DNA from: Hymenobacter metallicola
GTDB taxonomy: Bacteria > Bacteroidota > Bacteroidia > Cytophagales > Hymenobacteraceae
Assembly (NCBI RefSeq): GCF_004745645.1
Contig: NZ_SRMB01000008.1
Span: forward strand, 1-64,000
Direction of reading: 5' to 3'
DNA length: 64,000 nucleotides
Under the pieces are notes generated by a model. The model did no database searches. It had not been told where the DNA came from and saw nothing but the letters and a program-made list of their open reading frames with translations. Shown here in pieces: positions 8,952-15,981 of the stretch. Position 1 is the first letter of the stretch; the number at the start of each line of letters is the position of its first letter. Both the position numbers and the translations under genes were made by a program.

Positions 8952-10307
8952 ATGAACACAACTCTGTTGCAGTGGGCGTTGGTGCTGGCCTCCAGCGTCA
9001 CGCTGTTTTTCGTCTCGCCGCTGTCCCGCACTGCGTCCGAGTTTTTCCGAGGAGCCCGCAAAGAGCGTACGCCTAACACGGTTTTTCTGACGAGCAGCCT
9101 GGTCATCTCCTGGCTGTTTGCCAAGTCCATCACCAACGCCGCCAACCTGGGCCACAGCTTCGGGCTGGTGGGGGGCGTGGCCTACGCGGGGTACTACCTG
9201 TCGTTTCTGGTAGCCGGTTTCGTCATCGTCGCCATGCGCAACAAAGGCGGCTACCGCAGCATCCACCATTTCCTCGAATCGAAGTACGGCGCGGGGGCAG
9301 TGGTTGTGTTCACCCTGCTGATTATCATTCGGCTCTACAACGAAATCTGGTCCAATACCATCGTCATCGGCTCTTATTTTGGCGAGCAGGGCACCAGCCC
9401 TTACTACGTGGCCATTGTGGTGTTCAGCCTGCTGACGCTGGCTTACACGCTCAAGGGCGGCATGAGCAGCTCGATTATGACCGACGTGATGCAACTCTCG
9501 CTCTTTGTGGGCCTGCTTACGGTGATTCTGGGCTTCATTCTGCCGCAGTACGGGGGTAGCCTGCAGCCTTTTCTGCGCAGCGGGACATGGACCTTGGGCC
9601 AAGGCGTCGATTTGCTGCTGGTGGCCTTGGTGCAGTGTTTCAGCTACCCCTTTCACGACCCGGTGCTTACTGACCGGGGCTTCATCACCGATACGCGTAC
9701 CACGCTCCGCTCCTACCTCTGGGCGGGGGCTATCGGCTCGGGCTGCATCATCTTTTTCAGCTTCGTGGGCATCTTCGCCAAGCTCAACGCCCTGGGCGGC
9801 GAAGCCCCGGTGGCCGTGGCGCGCTACTTCGGGGTGCCCATGCTGCTGCTGCTGAACCTGATCATGGTTACCTCCGCCTCGTCGACCCTGGATTCGGCCA
9901 TGGCCTCGTTCTCCAAGCTCATCAGCATCGACCTGAGCAAAGCAGCCGAGCCCAGCGTATCGAGGGGCCGGTGGGCCATGGTGGTGTTGACGGTACTGGG
10001 TACCATCCCGGTATTTTTCAACCCGGCCATTCTCTCGGCCACCACCATCAGCGGCACGTTGGTGTTGGGGCTGGCCCCCGTATTTTTGTTCTGGAACGTA
10101 CCCGTACCGCGCCGTGCCTTTCACCTGTCGGTAGTGGGCGGGTTGGGGCTGGGGGGCTTGCTGACGCTGTTTCCCCTGCCCGATACCCTGCACCTGGGTG
10201 ATGGTAAATACGGGGCGCTGCTTAGCACGAACCTGATTACGTCGGCTTACTGTTTCGGCGTATTCGGACTCTGTACGCTTCGCCGCAAAAACCCTTCTAA
10301 TGGATAA
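8952..10307 (+). CDS. Sodium:solute symporter family (SSS) permease
   Basis: A 451-residue protein with about 12-13 hydrophobic segments and SSS-like features: LYNEIWSNTIVIGSYFGE in an early membrane region, LAYTLKGGMSSSIMTDVMQL in mid-protein, and VTSASSTLDSAMASFSKL near 300, where the family carries its Na+-site Ser/Thr residues. It starts 11 bp after susD and overlaps the next gene by 8 bp, so it is cotranscribed with susCD. It would carry the SusCD ligand, or a product of it, across the inner membrane. The substrate cannot be read from sequence. Confidence 0.85.
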   Translation: MNTTLLQWALVLASSVTLFFVSPLSRTASEFFRGARKERTPNTVFLTSSLVISWLFAKSITNAANLGHSFGLVGGVAYAGYYLSFLVAGFVIVAMRNKGGYRSIHHFLESKYGAGAVVVFTLLIIIRLYNEIWSNTIVIGSYFGEQGTSPYYVAIVVFSLLTLAYTLKGGMSSSIMTDVMQLSLFVGLLTVILGFILPQYGGSLQPFLRSGTWTLGQGVDLLLVALVQCFSYPFHDPVLTDRGFITDTRTTLRSYLWAGAIGSGCIIFFSFVGIFAKLNALGGEAPVAVARYFGVPMLLLLNLIMVTSASSTLDSAMASFSKLISIDLSKAAEPSVSRGRWAMVVLTVLGTIPVFFNPAILSATTISGTLVLGLAPVFLFWNVPVPRRAFHLSVVGGLGLGGLLTLFPLPDTLHLGDGKYGALLSTNLITSAYCFGVFGLCTLRRKNPSNG

Positions 10308-11178
10308 CGTACTCTCCCAAGACCTCGGCACTCTGAGCGGCCGACTGCTCGTTTTTGGAGGACCCTACTCCAACCTGCAGGCCCTGGAGGCGTTCAAAAG
10401 CATTGCCGAGCAGCTGCAGATTCCCAGTGGCAACATCCTCTGCACCGGCGACATTGTGGGTTACTGCGCCCAACCCGAGGAGTCAGTGCAGCTGGTGAAA
10501 GATTGGGGAGTGCACGTCATTCAGGGCAATGTGGAGCAGAATATTATCCGGGGCGAAGACGACTGCGGCTGCAACTTTGCCGAGGGCAGCCGGTGTGACC
10601 TGTTCTCCCGCACCTGGTTTCCCTACGCGGTGCGCAACGTCTCGGCGGGCTCGGTCGCCTGGCTGCGTACTCTGCCGCTTCGGCTGTCTTTCCGCTACGC
10701 AGGCAAGGCGGTAGCCGTGTTGCACGGTGCGGCCACGGGCATTGCCGATTTTGTCTTCGCCTCTACCCCCTGGCCCGTGAAAGAAACCAGCTTTGCTGCT
10801 ACCGGGGCCGAGGTGATCCTGGCCGGCCACGCCGGACTACCCTTCGCCGATGAGCGGGCCGGACTCTATTGGCTCAACGCGGGCGTAGTAGGGATGCCGG
10901 CCAATGACGGCACCCCACGGGTATGGTATCTGCTGCTCGATGACTCCGATGGCCGGTTTAGCTACACTTTTCACACCTTTACCTATGATAATGGTCAAGC
11001 GCATCAGTTGATGCGGGCTAACGGACTCCCTGAATCCTATGCCCGCACGCTCCTGACGGGCAGCTGGGATAACTGCGAAATTTTGCCAGCGGCCGAGAAG
11101 GCGTTGCAGGGCCAGCCCATCACGCTGCATGACGAAGCTAGGGAGCCAAACAGGCTCCCTACTTTACCCCCTGGCTGA
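10300..11178 (+). CDS. Metallophosphoesterase-like protein with altered metal motifs
   Basis: A 292-residue protein following the calcineurin-like layout: an N-terminal strand-loop (LLVFGGPYSNLQALEAF), CTGDIVGYCAQPEESVQLV, VIQGNVEQ, AVLHGAA and AGHAGLPF. In the usual family these positions read GDIHGN, GD, GNHD, H and GHTH, so several metal-ligand His/Asp are replaced here. As I recall, a subfamily keeps this FGGPYSN version, so it may be a lineage trait rather than decay. Cys residues cluster near 88-100 (DDCGCNFAEGSRC). Last gene of the susCD-symporter operon. Its location facing an arsS remnant suggests a link to arsenosugar-type metabolism, which is inference only. Confidence 0.7.
   Translation: MDNVLSQDLGTLSGRLLVFGGPYSNLQALEAFKSIAEQLQIPSGNILCTGDIVGYCAQPEESVQLVKDWGVHVIQGNVEQNIIRGEDDCGCNFAEGSRCDLFSRTWFPYAVRNVSAGSVAWLRTLPLRLSFRYAGKAVAVLHGAATGIADFVFASTPWPVKETSFAATGAEVILAGHAGLPFADERAGLYWLNAGVVGMPANDGTPRVWYLLLDDSDGRFSYTFHTFTYDNGQAHQLMRANGLPESYARTLLTGSWDNCEILPAAEKALQGQPITLHDEAREPNRLPTLPPG
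11139..11161 (+). terminator. Hairpin at the end of the first susCD operon
   Basis: TAGGGAGCC, loop AAACA, GGCTCCCTA: a perfect 9-bp stem lying within the last codons of the phosphoesterase gene. No clean U-tract follows (ACTTTACCCC), so it may protect the 3' end rather than terminate by itself. It separates this operon from the convergent radical SAM remnant. Confidence 0.5.
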
Positions 11179-11221
11179 GCTTTGTTATGTTCAACTAGTG
11201 TGAAGCGTTGCCGTCCCCGGT

Positions 11222-12076
11222 TCAGGCCGTGGTGCCGCCGCAGCTGGAGCCGCTGCCGGCCGTGCAGCCGTAGCAGTGCTGGTTGACGACAATAGCCCGC
11301 TGGCTGAGCGTGGCCGCGTCAAAGTCGCGGATGTGGCGCACGGGGCTGGCCACGTGCAGGTCCAGCATCTGGTTGAAGTCGCAGTCGTAAAGCCCCCCGT
11401 CCCAGCCCACCGAAATGGTGTTGCGGCACATCACGCCGGCCGCCGCCGTGGGGTTGAAGGCGTTAACCAGCTTTTCCATGTAGCCCGCGTAGTTGCCCGA
11501 CTCGATGAGGTAGTCGAGGTAGCGGCTGACAGGAATATTGGTAATGGCAAACAGCTCGTTGAAGACAATGCCGTGGTCTTTGAGCAGCACGCGCTTAAAC
11601 TGCTCCTGCAGGCCCTTTTGGCCCCCGGGCAAAAAGGCGCCGGCCGGGTTATACACCAGGTTGAGCACCAGCCCCGAGCCTTGCTGTCCGTAACCGACGG
11701 CGTTGAGCATCTTCAGGGCCCGGATGGAATCGGCGAATACCCCGTCGCCCCGCTGCCGGTCGGTTTTGTCGGCGCTGTAGAAGGGCAGGGAACTAACCAC
11801 CTCCACGCCGTGGCGCTTGAAGAACTCGGGTAGGTCGTGGTACTTCTTGTTGGCCACGATGATGGTCAGGTTGCAGCGCACCAGCACCTTGCGGCCCAGC
11901 TTGCTGACTTCCTCCACAAACCAGCGGAAATCCGGGTTCATCTCGGGGGCGCCGCCGGTCAGGTCTACCGTCGAAATGTCAGTTTGGGCCAGGGCATCGA
12001 GGCAGTACTGCATGGTTTCCCGCGTCATGATTTCCTTGCGGTAACGAGGATAGAGATAACTGCTTTGGCCACTCAT
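11222..12076 (-). pseudogene. arsS: ArsS-like radical SAM protein lacking its N-terminal Fe-S motif
   Basis: The 284-residue frame matches the body and C-terminus of arsenosugar-type radical SAM proteins (ArsS, C-terminal DUF3641): VDLTGGAPEMNPDFRWFVEE, LNLVYNPAGAFLPGGQ, the TISVGWDGGLYDCDFNQMLD segment and the terminal CYGCTAGSGSSCGG. Intact members have about 50-60 more N-terminal residues holding CxxxCxxC, which binds the catalytic 4Fe-4S cluster. Here the homologous part begins at RKEIMTRETMQ after the unrelated peptide MSGQSSYLYPRY, so that motif is absent. The ATG overlaps the stop of the next gene (ATGA), so it may be translated, but radical SAM chemistry should be impossible. A junction near 12040-12076 is inferred. 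Confidence 0.75.
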
Positions 12077-12492
12077 TCTGTTTTGTGGGGGCGGTTATAC
12101 TGTGGGGCATCTACCACATAATCGACGAGGAGGCTATCGCCAACTCGCAGGGCCGGGTCTTGGGAATTGCCTTCAAACCACTTCCCCTGAAGCTGGAACC
12201 GATAGGAATAGGAGAACTGCCGCGAGACGGGGCTGTTGCCGGAGAAGTTTTTCTTATCAATTCCCACTGCTTTGATGGTGGCCGTTTTCCCGTCGAAAGC
12301 CTGGGTTATCTGGTGACCTTGCACACAGGTGCGAAGGACAGAGCCAAGCGTCAGCACGATAACGACCAAGCCAAACCAGCCCGAAAAGCCGATAGAGGTC
12401 TTGCGGGAATTCTTGTTGATTTTCGCCAAAGTCGTTTGATGTTGGGTTCGTTCAGCAAAACGGTCGTAGCTGTTGCAGAACTCGATGTGCAC
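12073..12492 (-). CDS. Small membrane protein resembling DUF3592
   Basis: An open frame of up to 139 codons. One strong membrane segment (GWFGLVVIVLTLGSVL) is followed by a soluble part with ATIKAVGIDKKNF, YSYRFQLQGKWFEGNS and VGDSLLVDYVVDAPQYNR, the pattern of DUF3592-like proteins. The only ATG (12492) would make the first 14 codons read through a copy of the dispersed repeat (12450-12483). A later start, perhaps TTG near 12430 giving AKINKNSRK, is more likely. It ends in ATGA overlapping the arsS remnant. Confidence 0.55.
   Translation of the reverse strand: MHIEFCNSYDRFAERTQHQTTLAKINKNSRKTSIGFSGWFGLVVIVLTLGSVLRTCVQGHQITQAFDGKTATIKAVGIDKKNFSGNSPVSRQFSYSYRFQLQGKWFEGNSQDPALRVGDSLLVDYVVDAPQYNRPHKTE
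12450..12483 (+). repeat. Dispersed cassette-type repeat, isolated left copy
   Basis: GTTCAGCAAAACGGTCG matches the core exactly. The right half AGCTGTTGCAGAAC is shared almost base for base with the copy at 42695 and differs from the usual TAGNRAAAGGAG. It is the only copy left of 37 kb and lies 19 bp before the stop of the next minus-strand frame, as in the main array. Confidence 0.8.
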
Positions 12493-12502
12493 GGGTTAAA
12501 TA

Positions 12503-12742
12503 TTATTCCAGTAGCCAACACACGTAGAAAAGACCTATCAGCAACTGTCTGAAGTGCCAGCGGCTTGCCCGGCGACAGGCACAAATCGGTATTGGCAGCC
12601 GTGGTGTGAACAGCGGCTTGCTTGCTTGCTTGCCCGTTACGCTATAGACGGCTTTAGCAAGCACCGGTCGTGCTGGTTGGGCCTTGATAGCATGGCTAAC
12701 GACGAACAGGACCACCAAAATAAACAGCTTGATTATCATCAA
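12503..12742 (-). CDS. Short secreted protein or remnant, unknown
   Basis: A 79-codon frame. The first 25 residues form a clean signal peptide (MMIIKLFILVVLFVVSHAIKA). The rest is basic and Cys-rich with an odd hydrophobic end (LLIGLFYVCWLLE) that does not look like a natural C-terminus. It may be a genuine short exported protein or the 5' end of a gene that has lost its frame. Its stop lies next to a repeat copy. Confidence 0.35.
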   Translation of the reverse strand: MMIIKLFILVVLFVVSHAIKAQPARPVLAKAVYSVTGKQASKPLFTPRLPIPICACRRASRWHFRQLLIGLFYVCWLLE

Positions 12743-12778
12743 TCCAAAGGAATTGGCACCTATGCTACGTTTGGGGTT

Positions 12779-13285
12779 TCACCGGCCAAAATCATCTTGC
12801 ACGCGCACGATGTCGTTCTCATCGGAAGGCTGAAGGGCATTAGTGTGTTGCCAGATTTCGGCCACTACGCCCCAATCGTCAAGACCAATAAGGCGGTGCC
12901 GCTCGCCCTGCTGAAGCACGATTCGCTCACCCGGCGCGTAGGTTGTGCCAGGTGCTTCCGCGTCGGAAGCACTGGTAGCAACAGCTACAGGGCCTTTTAC
13001 TACCTGCCAGATTTCGGCGCGCCGGTGGTGGTATTGCCAGGAAAGGCGCTGGTGCGGGGCCACCAGCAGAATCTTGGGGCTTAGCTTGCCAGCAATACGC
13101 AGTTCGTCTACAGAAAGCCCCCCAAAGTAGGTATCGGCAAACTGTTGGGCCTGATCTTCATCAATCACAAAAAATCCGCCCCATGGACGCGAATCGTCCC
13201 GCTGGCTGATGCGAAAGCCTTGAGCATGCAGCTGGTCGGCAATTTGCTGAAAGAGGCTTTCCGTTGGAGTAGTGAGAGTTTGCAT
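12779..13285 (-). CDS. Phosphomannose isomerase-type cupin protein
   Basis: A 168-residue single-cupin protein. RPWGGFFVIDE resembles the opening of type II mannose-6-phosphate isomerase domains. SPKILLVAPHQRLSWQYHHR and AEIWQVVKGPVAV give the first cupin motif with its metal His residues, and APGERIVLQQGERHRLI the second. The family's larger members interconvert mannose-6-phosphate and fructose-6-phosphate. Its place at the end of a mannan locus supports a role in using released mannose, but single-domain cupins of this type can have other sugar-phosphate roles. It is the last gene of the minus-strand run. Confidence 0.75.
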   Translation of the reverse strand: MQTLTTPTESLFQQIADQLHAQGFRISQRDDSRPWGGFFVIDEDQAQQFADTYFGGLSVDELRIAGKLSPKILLVAPHQRLSWQYHHRRAEIWQVVKGPVAVATSASDAEAPGTTYAPGERIVLQQGERHRLIGLDDWGVVAEIWQHTNALQPSDENDIVRVQDDFGR

Positions 13286-13290
13286 AAAGG

Positions 13291-14946
13291 TTACTGCGTG
13301 TTTAAGTGGTTTAAAAATTCGTACCGCTCCCGGTGGGGCTCGGGCTCGGCTTGGGTAGGCAGGTCGAGGCGCAGGATTTGTCCGGTGGGTGAACCATTGA
13401 CCGCAGGCCAGGCAGGCAAGCCCACGCCGTTGGGGCTGCCGGTTTTGATGAAATTGACGAAGTAGTCCTGCATGATTTTCGAGAGTTGATAGTCCGCCGC
13501 CGTCCAGGCGTACACCTTGTTGGTAGCCAAGTTGCCCAGCGCGTACTCAATCTCAGCAGAGTGCACCGCACCCGTGGCCAGCGGCGTCTTGGGAGCCGTG
13601 GCCGGCTGCTGAACAACCCCGCCTGCCAGACCCGCAGTAGCATTCCCCATCGCAGGCACCATTTGGGGGCGCGGGTGCGCGTAGAGGTAACGGTACACGG
13701 GCTGACCACTGGTCTGGCCGTGCAGGTCGGCCCATTTCCAGGTAGCGTAAGCCGTAAATCGGTCAGTGGCCAAATCGGTGGCGGCTTGTTCAGCATCGGC
13801 ATCGGTCGTGGCAGGATACCGACGTAGGACTTCGTCAGCGTGGGGGCCGTAAAGCTTTTGCACGGCAGCGCGGAAATTTTCTCGCGTTGGTGTAGCAGAG
13901 CCCAGCAGCGAATGATAGTCTACTTCCTGAGAGTTCCAGCCCACTAATAGGGGCACGTGCGCCTGTTCACCGGCTTGGTAGGCTAACAGCGGCGCTTTCG
14001 TGAAGAAATAGCCGTCGACGGTGGGCCGGAAGCGCGGTGCCCCTGGCCTACCAGCTGCACCAAGTAGCTGCTGGGCTGGCAAGGCACGCAGCGCCTCGAG
14101 GGAAGCGGTGCCCAGCAGCGCAGCGAAAGCTACCCCAGCCTGTTCCGCCTCAACCAGCGGAATGGGGGCTCGGTCGGCGCTTAGCAGCGAACCACTTTCC
14201 CCAATAGCCTGCTGGAAGGTGTTACGGGATTTAGGCGCAGCTACTTGTGCGCTTACCGAAACCGACCCGGCCAACTCGCCGGCAATAGTAACGTGGTGCG
14301 GGTCACCGCCGAAGGCGGCAATGTTTTGTTGCACCCAGCGCAGCGCTGCCTGCTGATCGAGCAGGCCGTAATTGCCGGCAGCGTGATGCACTGATTCCTG
14401 CGTCAGGGCCGGTAGGGCCAGGAAGCCAAACGCACCCAGCCGGTAATTCACCGTGACGGTCACGATGCCTTGACGGGCCATGCTCTCGCCATCGTAGCGC
14501 GGCTCCGAGGCGTCGCCGGCGTTGAAGCCGCCACCGTAGAAGTATACCAACACGGGCCGCCGCTCCCGAGCCGATTTCGCCGGCGTCCAGACATTCAAAT
14601 AGAGGCAGTCTTCGCTCATGCCTGCCGAGCGAAAATTCATATCCCCATACAACGGCAACTGCATAGCGCGGGGGCCGAAGGCTTTGGCCGAACGCACGCC
14701 GCCCCACTTCACCACCGGCTGCGGCGGCTGCCACCGCAGTTTACCCACCGGAGGGGCGGCAAAGGGCACGCCTTTGAACACGCGAATGCCGCTGGCCGCC
14801 GTGGTTCCTTCCAGTAGTCCGGCGGCCACTTGTACCTGATTGACGGGCAGCGCATTAACCACCGTCCTGGATTGAGCAGCGGCCACCCTTATTTGTAGCG
14901 CCAGCAGGAGCAAAAGCTGACAGGCTTTCATAGAAAACGAGTACAT
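13291..14946 (-). CDS. Secreted carboxylesterase type B with Ser nucleophile replaced by Leu
   Basis: A signal peptide (LLLLLALQIRVAAAQ) is followed by a complete type B esterase fold: GIRVFKGVPFAAPPVGKLRW, SEDCLYLNVWTP, the oxyanion loop YFYGGGFNAGD and VTVNYRLGAFGFL. The nucleophile elbow normally reads GESAG but here reads GELAG; the codon is TTG where TCG would give Ser. The other triad members appear present: Glu in GWNSQEVDYHS and His in GAVHSAEIEYALGN. The enzyme should be inactive, or this is a recent point mutation or a base error. Start chosen at MYSFSMKAC; frame upstream of it overlaps GH2 remnants. In this locus it would have removed ester groups from mannan or mannooligosaccharides. 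Confidence 0.85.
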   Translation of the reverse strand: MYSFSMKACQLLLLLALQIRVAAAQSRTVVNALPVNQVQVAAGLLEGTTAASGIRVFKGVPFAAPPVGKLRWQPPQPVVKWGGVRSAKAFGPRAMQLPLYGDMNFRSAGMSEDCLYLNVWTPAKSARERRPVLVYFYGGGFNAGDASEPRYDGESMARQGIVTVTVNYRLGAFGFLALPALTQESVHHAAGNYGLLDQQAALRWVQQNIAAFGGDPHHVTIAGELAGSVSVSAQVAAPKSRNTFQQAIGESGSLLSADRAPIPLVEAEQAGVAFAALLGTASLEALRALPAQQLLGAAGRPGAPRFRPTVDGYFFTKAPLLAYQAGEQAHVPLLVGWNSQEVDYHSLLGSATPTRENFRAAVQKLYGPHADEVLRRYPATTDADAEQAATDLATDRFTAYATWKWADLHGQTSGQPVYRYLYAHPRPQMVPAMGNATAGLAGGVVQQPATAPKTPLATGAVHSAEIEYALGNLATNKVYAWTAADYQLSKIMQDYFVNFIKTGSPNGVGLPAWPAVNGSPTGQILRLDLPTQAEPEPHRERYEFLNHLNTQ

Positions 14947-14949
14947 GGC

Positions 14950-15960
14950 ATGAGGGTCGGAATGAGTAGTGGCCGTTGTAAGCTTCGGCCAGCAACCGCA
15001 AAGCGGCGGGCGAGGCCGTAGCCGGGTATTGCCCATTGATAATTCGATATTCACCCGGTAGCAGCGTGAAATAGCCATTTGAGAAATACGCTGGCAAAAC
15101 CGGCTGCTGCTGGTCGTTAAGCAAGGTGAGGCGCACGGCTACGGCGGGCGTTGCACTGGCATTCACCAGCTCATAGGTGAGCGAATGTGTGGCCGCATCC
15201 TGCCGAACAAGGCGCGGTGCCAGCTGCACCGGCAACAGCATGTTGAAAGCCTGAACCCCCCCGTTGGCACAGATTTCTGCCAGTAATCAGTGGTAGAAAC
15301 CACGCTGCCGGCCGCATCCGTCAGGACCAGGCGAAGCAGATACACAGCAGGTAGCGGCGTGGGCAACTGTGGGGCAAACACCGGAGTAGCCTGATTGGCC
15401 GGAGCCTGCACGGTGCGGGTTTCAGTGGCAATTTGCCGGCCGGCCACATCGTACAGCGTGTAGACTACTTTGCCATCCGTGAGCGGCCGAAGCGTGGTAT
15501 TCACTACCACAGCGTGGTGGTCATCCAGGTTCCATTGCACGTGCAGGGGCTCACAGGCTTTTTGCGCGCCGAAGTAGGCTGCGTGGGTAGCGTAGTTCCA
15601 GGAATACAGCTGCCAAATCATGCTAGGCCAAGCCGGGTGACTCATCCAGAGCAGCACTCCACTGGTGTTATGCCAAAGGCGGCTGTTCCACGCCTCAAAC
15701 ATGGCCCGGTGGTGGTCGTAGTTCAGAAACTGCACCTTGCGGGCGAAGTCGTCCAGTTCCGTCGGGGCACCGTACAGGCGCTAGTGTCCGGGGAAGCGTG
15801 GCCTGGTCCTGCGGCCGGGCCAGGCCATAGTTAAGCTTGGGCTGCTGCCCGTGGGCGGCGGGTTGTTGCAGCAACAGGCCCGCCCCAATCCCCGCGAGCA
15901 GCCAACCCAAGCGAAGCCGGCGGCTCTCCAACGCCAGCTTACTATCGTAGAAAGAAATCG
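14950..15960 (-). pseudogene. Decayed GH2 glycosidase (beta-mannosidase/exo-glucosaminidase-like)
   Basis: Three pieces of one gene. The 5' piece (to about 15955) encodes a signal-like segment RLGWLLAGIGAGLLLQQ ending in GQQPKLNYG. A jump of frame at about 15780 leads to RLYGAPTELDDFARKVQFLN, then HHRAMFEAWNSRLWHNTSG and PSMIWQLYSWNYATHAAYFG, the C-terminal part of the GH2 barrel. The frame breaks again near 15250 beside a run of seven C, then resumes as LTYELVNASATPAVAVRLTL. Intact relatives are about 850-900 residues, so several hundred are missing, including both catalytic Glu. It cannot be functional. Confidence 0.75.
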
Positions 15961-15981
15961 TCCATCTGTTCATGCCATTAC

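Noticed and set aside
8913-10331. Minus-strand frame of 472 codons
   Set aside because: Shadow of the symporter gene; rich in Gln, Arg and His and without domain features.
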